Assembly: GCF_020443565.1 (NCBI RefSeq)
Contig: NZ_JAIZZN010000006.1
Location: forward strand, 115,377 to 179,376
Direction of reading: 5' to 3'
Source: Clostridium sp. CS001
Lineage (GTDB): Bacteria; Bacillota; Clostridia; Clostridiales; Clostridiaceae
DNA: 64,000 nucleotides
Position numbers and translations under genes: made by a program. This document shows, one piece after another, positions 24,941 through 33,961 of this stretch (its first letter is position 1; each line of letters starts with the position of its first letter). Under the pieces are notes generated by a model that saw only the letters and a list, made by a program, of their open reading frames with translations, ran no database searches and was not told the origin of the DNA.

Positions 24941-26107
24941 TTATTTAGGTTGTATTACTTCTTTAAATGTGAATTTTCCATCCTTAACTTCTTTGATAAC
25001 AGCACTCTTTACTGCATCTCGATTTTCATCAAAATTAATTACTCCAGCTGCGCCTTGGAAGTCTTTTGTCTTTGCAAGTTCATCTCTTAATTTAACTGAA
25101 TCAACAGAACCAACTCTCTTTATACCATCTAAAAGTATGATGTAAGCATCATAAGCAAGTGCTGTTACTGCTGCGGGTTCTTTTCCACCATATTCTTTTC
25201 TGTACTCAGCTAGGAACACTTCTGATTCTTTTGTAATTGGTTTTTCAGTAGCAAAGAATGTTGAGAAGTTTACTCCTTCTACAGCTTCTTTTCCTATTTC
25301 TAAGAATGCTGGTGTTTCCCAAGTGTCTCCACCGATAAACGGCGTCGTAATTCCTAATTGTCTTGCTTGTTTTATTACTAATGCTGATTCAGTAAAGTTA
25401 CCAGGTGCAAAAATAACATCTGGGTTTTTAGCTTTTAAGTTAGTAAGTTGCGCTGTAAAATCTTGATCCCCTGTGTTATAATTTGTTACTGCAACAATAG
25501 AATCCTCATCTCCTGTTAGTTTTTTAAATGAATCTGTAAAATACTTTGCAAGTCCAATTGCATAGTCATTTGAAACTTCCTGAACAATGGCAACCTTCTT
25601 AGCCTTTAATGTAGTGAACGCATAATTAGCCATAACAGTTCCTTGGAAAGGATCTATAAAACATACTCTAAAGTAATAATCATTGCCTTTTGTTACAAGT
25701 GGATTTGTACAAGAAGTTCCCATTGTTGGAATCTGTGCTTTTTTGATAATATCTCCAGCCGCCATAGAAAGTGAACTTCCCCAACTTCCAATTATTGCTG
25801 TAACCTTTTCTTTATCTACTAGTCTCGCTGCTGCATTTGCTGCTTCTACCTTATCTGACTTATTATCTAAAACTACAAGTTCAACTTTCTTTCCAAGAAC
25901 CTCTGGGTAAAGCTTATTGGCAAGTTTTATCCCTTCAAGTTCCAATGCTCCACCACCCGCATTTGCACCAGTTAAAGGTTCAAAAACTCCAATTTTAATT
26001 ACGCCTCCACCTGTGTCCACACTTGGTTCTGTTTTTTTCCCGCAGCCACTTAACCCCATTGTTGCAATCATAAGAGTCGTAAGCAAAATTGATAATTTTT
26101 TTTTCAT
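24941..26107 (-). CDS. livK: Branched-chain amino acid-binding lipoprotein LivK
   Basis: A 388-residue periplasmic-type type I binding protein (Leu/Ile/Val family). The signal peptide ends in a lipobox LSGC near residue 22, so the mature protein is tethered to the outer face of the membrane. Landmarks are IKIGVFEPLTGANAGGG, IIGSWGSSLSMA, PTMGTSCTNPLVT and VTALAYDAYIILLDGIKR. It delivers the ligand to LivHM; the spectrum may be wider than branched-chain amino acids. It is the first gene of the operon, with TTAGGAGG before the ATG. Confidence 0.92.
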   Translation of the reverse strand: MKKKLSILLTTLMIATMGLSGCGKKTEPSVDTGGGVIKIGVFEPLTGANAGGGALELEGIKLANKLYPEVLGKKVELVVLDNKSDKVEAANAAARLVDKEKVTAIIGSWGSSLSMAAGDIIKKAQIPTMGTSCTNPLVTKGNDYYFRVCFIDPFQGTVMANYAFTTLKAKKVAIVQEVSNDYAIGLAKYFTDSFKKLTGDEDSIVAVTNYNTGDQDFTAQLTNLKAKNPDVIFAPGNFTESALVIKQARQLGITTPFIGGDTWETPAFLEIGKEAVEGVNFSTFFATEKPITKESEVFLAEYRKEYGGKEPAAVTALAYDAYIILLDGIKRVGSVDSVKLRDELAKTKDFQGAAGVINFDENRDAVKSAVIKEVKDGKFTFKEVIQPK

Positions 26108-26290
26108 TTTTTACCTCCTAATTATTAATAAAGATTAAAAAATATAAAAGTACCTAAACTCTGAAGAGGTGACCTAACTATTGAATCACACTAAAATTTC
26201 CTTAGAGATTATATAATATATATATCCACAAATATGATTAATATCACTCTTTGAAAAATTATTTATACATTAAATACATAACAAAAAAAT

Positions 26291-26340
26291 AAAAATCAAA
26301 CTCTTCAATGTAACTAAACTTCATGAAGAGTTTGATTTTT
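26291..26340. terminator. Strong terminator between the zinc-ribbon gene and livK
   Basis: AAAAATCAAACTCTTCA (26291-26307) and TGAAGAGTTTGATTTTT (26324-26340) form a perfect 17-bp stem. Both neighbouring genes run leftward, so it ends the zinc-ribbon transcript and isolates livK. Confidence 0.88.
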
Positions 26341-26361
26341 ATTTTTTTGTGTGTTTACCCT

Positions 26362-27861
26362 TTATTGACTTTGAGCTGTTTTTTTATACTCATTATAATT
26401 AGGTGAATCCTCACCTACTAATTTATTCAACTTCCAGTTATATCCTTTAGCTTCATCATAAACAAGGAAATATAGTCCTACGAACCCAGCCTCTTTGCTT
26501 TTTTTATTTTCCGAATAATTAATACTTCCATAAACATATTTTATGTTTTCAATTCCATTTTTAGATACTATATCTTTAAGTTTAAAGCTGCTAGCTTCTT
26601 TAGATGTTATCTTATGATTATCTGAAAACCAAAATAACAAGTTGCTTCCTTCAATCTCAGCATTTACAATAGTTGATATTATTAATTCTGTAGATAAGTC
26701 ATTTATCTTTCCACTATCTACTGTGGTTTTTGATTTGTCTAATAAGGATACCTCATCGTAAGATATCTTGAAGGTGTACTTAGTTGATAATGTAGACTTT
26801 ATTTGTCCAGCTACATTCTCTCTTTTAGCAGTTACATTTAACGTTCCATTTTCTGCATCAAAATTCTTACTAGATATGTTTATGCTCTTTGTAAAGCTAT
26901 CCTTCACCTTAAAGCCTTTAGAACTAAAAAAGTTTTCATAAGTTACTGTTTCTTCTAAGCCTTGTTTTCTTATAGCTTCAATAACCTTTTCATCAGAAAA
27001 ATTAGGAGATATAACTAACTTAAAGTCATCATCACTATTCCTTTCCAATGCTTCAATACTCCAAGCCTCATCTTTAAAAACTAACTTACACTTTATGTTT
27101 CCTGATGCAGCTAGAAGACCACTATCAATGCCCATATTTAGTAAAATTTCTTCTTTATTATTATCTAAATCTGGTGTTCTTGTAGTTATTCCAAGACTTT
27201 TAACATCCTCTGCACCTAATACTTTTGGAGTACCATAAATGTCGATACTTAATTTCTTTAAACCCTCTAAGAACTTCTTTTCATCCATTCCCACAACTGG
27301 TTTTAACTCTGTAACAGCTTCTAGTGAAATTGCCTCTTGCATTTTCCATTGCTTTTTTCCTTCATATATATATACTAAAGACAGTAAGGTTTTTACTTCT
27401 ATAGCACCATTGTTTAAATCTAATGATACCTTTACCATGTCGTTACCACTATTTTTGTCTTTAATTCTGCTACTTATACTAAATGCCTTTATGTAATCCT
27501 TGGTTATTTTTATGCTTGTCCCTTTCGGAAGCGTCACTACCTTACCTATTAAGTCTTCCTTTATTCTAACTTCATCTACTGCTTTAACACTAAGTGTTGT
27601 ATATGCAAACACTCCCCCCGAAACAACAGCAAGCAATAATATTATAGGTATAATTACTTTCATCTTTTTAAATGTTCCCTTTAAAGACACAAAGAACTTA
27701 TCTTTATTAAACTTCTTTATATCCTTGTCAGTTATTGCAGGCATTGGTAACGTATTTTCATTTTTTATCTCTGTTACCTCTTCTATCTTCGCTCCACAAT
27801 ATGGGCAAAATTTCAATCCATCAATATTGGTAAATTCACTTTTACAGCCATTACAAATCAT
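26362..27861 (-). CDS. Zinc-ribbon membrane protein of unknown function
   Basis: A 499-residue protein that begins with a zinc ribbon (CNGC at residues 3-6, CPYC at 19-22), followed by a linker, one transmembrane helix (about 71-92, IIPIILLLAVVSGGVFAYTT) and a large extracellular part of about 400 residues. That part seems to contain repeated modules, since the phrases VKVSLDLNNGAIEVKTLL, ILLNMGIDSG and LNVTAKRENVAGQIKS recur in pattern. Similar zinc-ribbon/single-helix proteins are common in Clostridia and unassigned. ATG 27861 follows GGAGGTAACAG. It is flanked by terminators and appears to be transcribed alone. Confidence 0.75.
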   Translation of the reverse strand: MICNGCKSEFTNIDGLKFCPYCGAKIEEVTEIKNENTLPMPAITDKDIKKFNKDKFFVSLKGTFKKMKVIIPIILLLAVVSGGVFAYTTLSVKAVDEVRIKEDLIGKVVTLPKGTSIKITKDYIKAFSISSRIKDKNSGNDMVKVSLDLNNGAIEVKTLLSLVYIYEGKKQWKMQEAISLEAVTELKPVVGMDEKKFLEGLKKLSIDIYGTPKVLGAEDVKSLGITTRTPDLDNNKEEILLNMGIDSGLLAASGNIKCKLVFKDEAWSIEALERNSDDDFKLVISPNFSDEKVIEAIRKQGLEETVTYENFFSSKGFKVKDSFTKSINISSKNFDAENGTLNVTAKRENVAGQIKSTLSTKYTFKISYDEVSLLDKSKTTVDSGKINDLSTELIISTIVNAEIEGSNLLFWFSDNHKITSKEASSFKLKDIVSKNGIENIKYVYGSINYSENKKSKEAGFVGLYFLVYDEAKGYNWKLNKLVGEDSPNYNEYKKTAQSQ

Positions 27862-28040
27862 CTGTTACCTCCAAACATCTATATAAATATATATTATAAA
27901 AACATCTTGTACTTAGTACATTATAGCTTGTTTCCATGCTATATTCAAACAAATTCACACTGCTTACTATGAGTTTTAAACTCTTAAATTTAAAAAATGT
28001 TATCCACATTATCTTCTGCAATTTAATCACTATATAGTAG

Positions 28041-28081
28041 AAATAACCATTCTCAATATATTTCATTGAAAATGGTTATTT
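28041..28081. terminator. Terminator after the STAS gene
   Basis: AAATAACCATT (28041-28051) pairs with AATGGTTATTT (28071-28081), with TCAAT/ATTGA pairing inside the loop; the outer stem is AT-rich. It ends the leftward phosphatase-kinase-receptor-STAS operon. Confidence 0.75.
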
Positions 28082-28098
28082 TAAAATATAATATTTCT

Positions 28099-28380
28099 TT
28101 ATTTAATAATTTGAAAAACCTTATCTAATCTTGTTAAATTGAAAATTTTAATTACTTGTGCATTAATTGAATGTAGCTTTAAACTCCCATTTAATTCTGT
28201 GCATTTCTTATAAATCCCTACTAATATACCAAGTCCAGTACTGTCGATAAATGTGCACTTAGAAAAATCAAGGACAAACTGTTTTTCCCCTTTGCTTATT
28301 AGGGTATTTACTTTTTCCCTAAAATCAGCTGCTTCATCCACAGCGAAATTTTCAGGCATTAAAATGTTTAACTCACTCAT
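28099..28380 (-). CDS. STAS-domain protein (anti-sigma factor antagonist-like)
   Basis: A 93-residue single STAS domain of SpoIIAA/RsbV type, with the phosphorylatable serine in [12 protein letters not shown] (Ser47). In partner switching a kinase phosphorylates this serine and a PP2C phosphatase removes the phosphate; both enzymes are encoded upstream in the same operon. ATG 28380 has GGAG eight bases upstream, better than the open GTG at 28389. It overlaps the chemoreceptor gene by eight bases. Its partner may be the kinase only, or an unknown effector, because no sigma factor gene is nearby. Confidence 0.88.
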   Translation of the reverse strand: MSELNILMPENFAVDEAADFREKVNTLISKGEKQFVLDFSKCTFIDSTGLGILVGIYKKCTELNGSLKLHSINAQVIKIFNLTRLDKVFQIIK

Positions 28381-30385
28381 TTTTATCACTCCAAATTATA
28401 AATTTTTCTACAAGACCATTTAAGTTGTTAGCCATAGCACTGGTTTGCTCAGAACTTGAAGCTAGATTCTCAATTACAGAAAGTTGCTCCTCCGTTGATG
28501 CTGCAACTTCTTGACTACTTGCAGCTGTTGTTTCAGTAATAGTTGCAACAGAATCTATAAGCTTTACTATTTGATCAGAGCTTGCTACTTCATCTTTTGT
28601 AATATCTACTACTTGATTAATATCTTTTGCTATTTGTTCAACAGCATCTATGATGTTAACAAAAGATTCGTCTGTTTCACTAGCAATAACAACCCCATTA
28701 TCTACTGCTTGTTTACTCAAACTCATTGAATCTACAGCTCTATCTATTTGAATTACCATTTCATTCACCAATGAAGATATTTCATTTGAACCAATGTTGG
28801 TTTGTTCTGATAATTTTCTAACTTCATCTGCTACCACTGTAAATCCTTTTCCATGTTCTCCAGCTCTTGCAGCTTCGATAGCCGCATTTAAAGCTAGCAG
28901 GTTAGTTTGAGAAGAAATATTGTTAATTGTACTTATAATTCCACTAACTTGTTTTGATAATTCATTTAGCACCTTTAATGTATCTTCTGTTTCAATTGAT
29001 GCTTTATTGATATTTTCAATAGCTTCAACAGTTTCTTTAACCTTAATTCTTCCTTCCTTAGCTGCACTCACAGTATTTTCAGAATTATGTTTAGCAGTAA
29101 GCGCTTTTTTCTGAGCTATTTGAACTAGGCTTGAAAGTTGAACTAAAACTTCTGATGTTTCTATTATTGAATTATTTTGATTTTCTGCATTAGATGCAAC
29201 ATTTTGTATACTTTCAGCAATCTGATCCGTTGATGAACTTATTTCTTCAGTAGAAGCAGATACCTCCTCAGATGCCGCTGCTAGCTCCTCAGCTCCATTT
29301 CTAACACTGCTTATTATATCTGATTGATGTTTAATCATTATATTAAAACATTCCCCTAAGGTTTGAATTTCATCCTTAGTAGTTATCTCAGCTTTAACTG
29401 TTAAGTCCCCTTCACCAGCTTTTATCATTAACTTTTCCAAGCCTTTAATAGGATTTATTATATTTCTCGTTGTAAAGAGATATGCTAAAAGCATTGCAAT
29501 AACTAATGACACTATAACTATTATTATCGTGCTTTTCTTTATAGCCGTAGCTGGCGCCATGTAATCATTGTAATCAGCCGTTACTGCAACTACCCAATTT
29601 TCTACTGGAGTAAATCTTACAAATTTAAGTTTGCCCTCATATGTATAATAACCACCGGAAGTCTCACCAGCCTTCATTTTATTTACTAACGCTTTTAACT
29701 CAGCATTATCTGTTTCACCTAGATTTTCTTTAAGTATCTTTTCACTTTTAGGATGATATACAAATAATCCGTTTTTATCAATCATATATGCATATCCGCT
29801 TTTTCCTACTTTTACATCCGCAACATACTTAGAAATATTCTCAAATTTAATACTTCCAACTATGGTACCTACCACTTTATCATTAATCTTTAAAGGATAT
29901 GCAATTGCTGTAACAGGCTTGTTTGATGCCTTAGAAAGTATAATGTCACTTTGAGTTGCAGTACCCTTTAAAGCCTGCTGTACATATCCACGTTCACTTA
30001 AGTCAGAATTAAAATTTACATTATCATTACTTATAATTCCCGTGCCGAAAGCATCTGTAATAGCTAAGGTTTCAATCCTATCACTATTTTCCTTCTGAAG
30101 TGTTGATAAATATTCAAATACACCCGCACGAAGAGTATTATCGCCTGCAGATATTTTAGCGAAATCTCCATCCAAACTTAAAGTTTGAAGATACTTATTT
30201 ACTGATTCTATATTTAAACTAATGCTTTCTGCTGTTTTTTGAGTAACCTGTGTTAGATTCGCCTCTGTTAATTCTTTCATGGAATTTGAAGTCTTAATAG
30301 AAGAATAAACTCCCAATGCAGTAAGCGGAATTGATATAAATATAAAGAACATTAAACTTAATTTTACTTTTAAACTTCTTTTCAT
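28373..30385 (-). CDS. Methyl-accepting chemotaxis protein with dCache sensor
   Basis: A 670-residue chemoreceptor: first helix 8-28, an extracellular double Cache sensor to about 275 ([16 protein letters not shown] is typical), second helix about 283-303, HAMP to about 355, and a cytoplasmic signalling domain whose tip [18 protein letters not shown] is intact. Cache sensors usually bind amino acids or other small metabolites. The gene is embedded between an RsbW-like kinase gene and a STAS gene, 17 bases after the former, so its output may feed a partner-switching system as well as, or instead of, CheA. Confidence 0.92.
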   Translation of the reverse strand: MKRSLKVKLSLMFFIFISIPLTALGVYSSIKTSNSMKELTEANLTQVTQKTAESISLNIESVNKYLQTLSLDGDFAKISAGDNTLRAGVFEYLSTLQKENSDRIETLAITDAFGTGIISNDNVNFNSDLSERGYVQQALKGTATQSDIILSKASNKPVTAIAYPLKINDKVVGTIVGSIKFENISKYVADVKVGKSGYAYMIDKNGLFVYHPKSEKILKENLGETDNAELKALVNKMKAGETSGGYYTYEGKLKFVRFTPVENWVVAVTADYNDYMAPATAIKKSTIIIVIVSLVIAMLLAYLFTTRNIINPIKGLEKLMIKAGEGDLTVKAEITTKDEIQTLGECFNIMIKHQSDIISSVRNGAEELAAASEEVSASTEEISSSTDQIAESIQNVASNAENQNNSIIETSEVLVQLSSLVQIAQKKALTAKHNSENTVSAAKEGRIKVKETVEAIENINKASIETEDTLKVLNELSKQVSGIISTINNISSQTNLLALNAAIEAARAGEHGKGFTVVADEVRKLSEQTNIGSNEISSLVNEMVIQIDRAVDSMSLSKQAVDNGVVIASETDESFVNIIDAVEQIAKDINQVVDITKDEVASSDQIVKLIDSVATITETTAASSQEVAASTEEQLSVIENLASSSEQTSAMANNLNGLVEKFIIWSDKNE

Positions 30386-30401
30386 GTGTATACCCCATTT
30401 C

Positions 30402-30788
30402 TTAATTTAAACACTTTCCAATAATTAAAGTATTTTTTCTTAACTCAATTTTGTCTGCCATAGATTTTATAATGAACAATCCTCTTCCGCTATCATTTAG
30501 TAAAGATTCATTTGATATTTGCTCTGGAATAATGATATTTTCAAGTCCAGTCCCTGAATCTTCTATTTCAAAGCTTACATATGTACCATCATAAACATAT
30601 CTTAAATATATTGGTTTGTCCACATTGCATTTGTTACCATGCATAAAGGCATTAGTTAATGCTTCTGTAAGCATTAATTTAACATCAAAGCACTTATCTA
30701 GAATATTTAAATCCGCAATTATTTTCGCAATAATTCCCTTAATATTTTCCAACCCATACAAAATAAACTCTTTACTTTTTATTATCAT
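30402..30788 (-). CDS. RsbW/SpoIIAB-like serine kinase (HATPase)
   Basis: A 128-residue GHKL ATPase of the anti-sigma kinase family. The N-box is [15 protein letters not shown], the G1 box [11 protein letters not shown] and the G2 box [12 protein letters not shown]. In known systems it phosphorylates the STAS partner and binds the target when the STAS protein is phosphorylated. ATG 30788 follows AAGGGAGCGTAATT and lies 12 bases after the phosphatase stop, so the four genes form one operon. Confidence 0.88.
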   Translation of the reverse strand: MIIKSKEFILYGLENIKGIIAKIIADLNILDKCFDVKLMLTEALTNAFMHGNKCNVDKPIYLRYVYDGTYVSFEIEDSGTGLENIIIPEQISNESLLNDSGRGLFIIKSMADKIELRKNTLIIGKCLN

Positions 30789-30800
30789 AATTACGCTCCC

Positions 30801-32273
30801 TTACTTTATTTCTATTGCAAGTAATGTGCAATCATCTTTAATTCCTTCTACATCAATCAACATTTTCTTTAAATATTTAGTTAGGTAACTCCTAAATTCA
30901 GTTAGTTCTATTGAATTCAAATAAATTTCTTTGATTTTATCATCAAAGATAAATTCTAATCCATCACTAAAAAAGCAAAATCTATCCCCTTTTTTAAAAT
31001 AGATTATCTGTTCATCAAATATACTATCTTTAAACATACCTAGGAAAAGACCTTTAACTACTCTTTCCTCAATTTTATTCTTAGAACTTTGAAAAATAAA
31101 CTCATTAATACCAGCACCAACAACTTTTGCTTTATTATTTTTGAAATCTAGGCTAAAACAACATGCAGCAATATAACTATCTTCTAAGTAATCACCTATT
31201 TTATTATTCAAATTTTTTAAAATTTGTAATGGATCATTACTAATTAAAACTGATTCATGAAATAAGACATTAAAGGCAGATATACTAAGAGCAGCTGTTA
31301 TTCCTTTTCCACTTACATCTGCAATTATTCCAATAACTAAATCATCATTTATCTTTAAAATATCATAATAATCTCCACTAACTGTTCTGGCTGGTATGTA
31401 AACTGCTTGCAATTCAGCCTTATCTGTAAAAGGAAATTCCTTCTTCAAAGCATTTTTCTGTAATTTAGCAGCAGCATTTAATTCTTTTTTTCTCTCAGTA
31501 ACATCTCTGAGAATTGAAATGATTGCTGGTTTACCTTTATAATACAAGTAGCTTGAAGATGCCTCAATATCAATTGCTTTACTATCACTACCAATATGTT
31601 TGTAATCAAATGTAGTCTTTATTTCTTTATGTATTAATAACTGTTTTGCTCTTTTACTAATTATCTTTTCGTAACCAGGTGTAAATTTATATATGCTTTG
31701 TCCAATAATATCACTATAATTTAATCCAGATAATTTTACTGCTTTTTCATTTGCTAAAACAATTTCATTATCAATCATAATAATCATTGCATCTGGTGAA
31801 AGGTCCACAATTTTACGATACCCTTCTTCACTTTCTTTTAGCAGCTTATCTAAGTGTTTTCTTTTAGTAACATCTCTTAACTGCTCAACAAGAAGTACTA
31901 TTTTCCCTTCATTATCTAACACAGGATTACAACAACAATCCATATATTTATTTACTGATGAAACATAAATTTCTTTCATTGTTGTTTTCTTACTCTTAAG
32001 AGTATCATGCACAATGCAATTATCGCATTTTGTATTGTGACTTAAAAGCATAAAACATCTCTTGCCATTAACTTCATCAGGTGTTGTCCTATAAAATTCA
32101 TAGCCTGCCTCATTTAAAAACATAATAGTTTTATCTGGTCTGTATACTACTATTACATCTGGAATTCCTTTTAGAACTTGTTCCAAAAAACTTGAATAAC
32201 TAATGGTTTTAGTATCTTCTCCTGTATGTTCAAAAACATTAACTATTTTTGAATAATCAAATTCATTGATCAT
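30801..32273 (-). CDS. PAS-PAS-SpoIIE (PP2C) serine phosphatase
   Basis: A 490-residue soluble protein. The first PAS domain (about 20-135) contains clustered cysteines (KRCFMLLSHNTKCDNC), which suggests metal, haem or redox sensing. The second PAS domain covers about 145-265, and the SpoIIE-type PP2C domain the rest (VSGDYYDILK, IIADVSGKGITAAL, FCFFSDGLEF). It should remove phosphate from the STAS protein at the end of the operon in response to its PAS signals. ATG 32273 follows GGGAGTGATATA, and a small hairpin (32299-32315) lies upstream. Confidence 0.88.
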   Translation of the reverse strand: MINEFDYSKIVNVFEHTGEDTKTISYSSFLEQVLKGIPDVIVVYRPDKTIMFLNEAGYEFYRTTPDEVNGKRCFMLLSHNTKCDNCIVHDTLKSKKTTMKEIYVSSVNKYMDCCCNPVLDNEGKIVLLVEQLRDVTKRKHLDKLLKESEEGYRKIVDLSPDAMIIMIDNEIVLANEKAVKLSGLNYSDIIGQSIYKFTPGYEKIISKRAKQLLIHKEIKTTFDYKHIGSDSKAIDIEASSSYLYYKGKPAIISILRDVTERKKELNAAAKLQKNALKKEFPFTDKAELQAVYIPARTVSGDYYDILKINDDLVIGIIADVSGKGITAALSISAFNVLFHESVLISNDPLQILKNLNNKIGDYLEDSYIAACCFSLDFKNNKAKVVGAGINEFIFQSSKNKIEERVVKGLFLGMFKDSIFDEQIIYFKKGDRFCFFSDGLEFIFDDKIKEIYLNSIELTEFRSYLTKYLKKMLIDVEGIKDDCTLLAIEIK

Positions 32274-32298
32274 TATATCACTCCCATACCAATTAAAT

Positions 32299-32315
32299 CA
32301 TCACCTTCGGTGGTG
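32299..32315. other. Small hairpin upstream of the phosphatase gene
   Basis: CATCACC-TTC-GGTGGTG forms a seven-pair stem 26 bases before the phosphatase start codon. The surrounding AAATCATCACC recurs near 35827 and in the large palindrome at 53749, so it may belong to a dispersed sequence. The rest of the 330-base gap up to 32605 holds only the iadA terminator. Confidence 0.4.
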
Positions 32316-32521
32316 TAATATTAAAGACCTAAGAAGGCAATTTAGACTATTATCAGAGTTTGACTTGTTAAATATTGTTAGAGTAAATTACTTAACTATT
32401 TATTGTATCATAAATCTTACCTTTTTTCAATTATAAGCAATTATATTCAATAATGTCACAAAAGCCTTTATGTGCTAAACTTCTGACTATTAATAAAGTT
32501 AATAAAGTATATATTTATATT

Positions 32522-32566
32522 AAAAAATGCAGATTATTTAATTGTTTTAAATAACCTGCATTTTTT
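32522..32566. terminator. Terminator after iadA
   Basis: AAAAAATGCAG (32522-32532) and CTGCATTTTTT (32556-32566) pair perfectly, with TTATTTAA/TTAAATAA pairing inside. It ends the leftward iadA transcript and has T-rich tails on both strands. Confidence 0.82.
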
Positions 32567-32605
32567 AATATTATTTTACTTTAGATTTTATAATTACCAG
32601 CCTAT

Positions 32606-33781
32606 TTATCCCTCAAATACACCCTTAACCAAAATCTTATTCTCATGAATCATCGTTTGCCCCTTTGCTATTACAGTATTGATACTTAAATCTTTTTCAT
32701 CGACCAGAACAATATCTGCATCGAAACCAGCCACTAAATATCCTTTTGTTTTAAGTTTTAAGTGTTCTGCAGGATTTGATGTTATTACACTAATTGCATT
32801 TTCTATACTAATATTTTCATTGATTATTGCATCTCTTACCTCTTTATATAAAGAATCACATTTCCCAACTTTAAGGCCAAGATATTCTCCTTTATCATCG
32901 AACTCTGGAAGGCTCCCTTGACCATCTGATGTAAATGTTATCTTCTTAATATCCACACCGCTCTCAATCATAATTCTAAGGCCAGTACTACATTTCATTT
33001 CCCCTTCTTCAAGGAATTTTTCTGTGGTACTTGTAGTGAAATCAACACACCCACCATTTCTTGCATATTCTAAACCTTTTTCAAATAAGGATATATTTCT
33101 ATTTATATGTGTTGGAATAATTTGAGTTAGTGGTATATTCGTTTCCTTAGTTAACCTATCTAGATAATTGAGTTCCTCTTTTCCATCCCCCATATGAACA
33201 TTTACAATTCCTGCTTTTCCAGATAACATTCCAGCCACTCTTGCATCTGACACTAGTTGTACAAACTGTTCAAAGGTTGGATGACTTGAACGGTGATCTG
33301 ACAACGCTACTTCTCCAACACCAATAATCTTATCTATTAAAATAATATCCTCTTGAATATTTTCAGTTATAGTCTTCACAGGTACCCTATAAGAACCTGT
33401 ATATATAAATGTTGATATCCCTTCTTCTTCAAGTGCCCTTGCCTTTGCAAGTAGTGACTTCATATCTCTTGATACACCGTCTGTGCCTAAACACCCAATT
33501 ACTGTAGTAACTCCTGCAGCAGTTAAATCAGATAATTTAATTTCTGGAGTTCGAGTTTTAAATCCCCCCTCTCCTCCTCCTCCTAGAATATGGACATGGG
33601 AATCAATAAAGCCGGGAAATACTAGTTTCCCCTGTGCCTCTATGACCTTAACTTCTAACCCAGAATTTTGTATATTGATGCTATCATCTATAAGCTCTAT
33701 CTTATCACCGCATATTAAAATATCTTTCTTTCCTATATATTGTGGTGAGTATACTTTCCCGCTTTTAATTAAAGTTATCAT
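32606..33781 (-). CDS. iadA: Isoaspartyl dipeptidase
   Basis: A 391-residue amidohydrolase that matches IadA in length and motifs: FPGFIDSHVHILGGGGEGG with metal ligands His62 and His64, TAAGVTTVIGCLGTDGVSR, IGVGEVALSDHRSSHP, THINR and TSDGQGSLPEFD. The bridging residue position, a carboxylated lysine in the E. coli enzyme, appears to be Glu157 here (GVGEVAL). It hydrolyses beta-aspartyl dipeptides released from damaged proteins, freeing aspartate. ATG 33781 follows AAAGGAG. It lies behind a YfcC-type permease gene, which probably imports the peptides or amino acids. Confidence 0.9.
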   Translation of the reverse strand: MITLIKSGKVYSPQYIGKKDILICGDKIELIDDSINIQNSGLEVKVIEAQGKLVFPGFIDSHVHILGGGGEGGFKTRTPEIKLSDLTAAGVTTVIGCLGTDGVSRDMKSLLAKARALEEEGISTFIYTGSYRVPVKTITENIQEDIILIDKIIGVGEVALSDHRSSHPTFEQFVQLVSDARVAGMLSGKAGIVNVHMGDGKEELNYLDRLTKETNIPLTQIIPTHINRNISLFEKGLEYARNGGCVDFTTSTTEKFLEEGEMKCSTGLRIMIESGVDIKKITFTSDGQGSLPEFDDKGEYLGLKVGKCDSLYKEVRDAIINENISIENAISVITSNPAEHLKLKTKGYLVAGFDADIVLVDEKDLSINTVIAKGQTMIHENKILVKGVFEG

Positions 33782-33873
33782 GCTAGTTCTCCTTTCATTA
33801 TAAATATGTCAATATGTATCTATTTATAAAACAATTAATATCTTATATTTAATATGGTTTTGTATTAAATAAA

Positions 33874-33894
33874 AAGGGACACTTCTGCCCCCTT
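33874..33894 (-). terminator. Weak terminator between the YfcC-type gene and iadA
   Basis: On the minus strand AAGGGGGCAG...TGTCCCTT forms a short stem followed by TTTATT. It may reduce iadA expression relative to the permease or separate the two units. Confidence 0.4.
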
Positions 33895-33961
33895 CTATAT
33901 TGAGATGCATAACTTCTGAATTTTATTTATAACCTAACACCTTAAAATTGAAGTGTATTTC

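Noticed and set aside
27851..28066. A 71-codon leftward open frame overlapping the start of the zinc-ribbon gene
   Set aside because: It has no ribosome site, an unusual composition and overlaps a strong real start, so it is chance.
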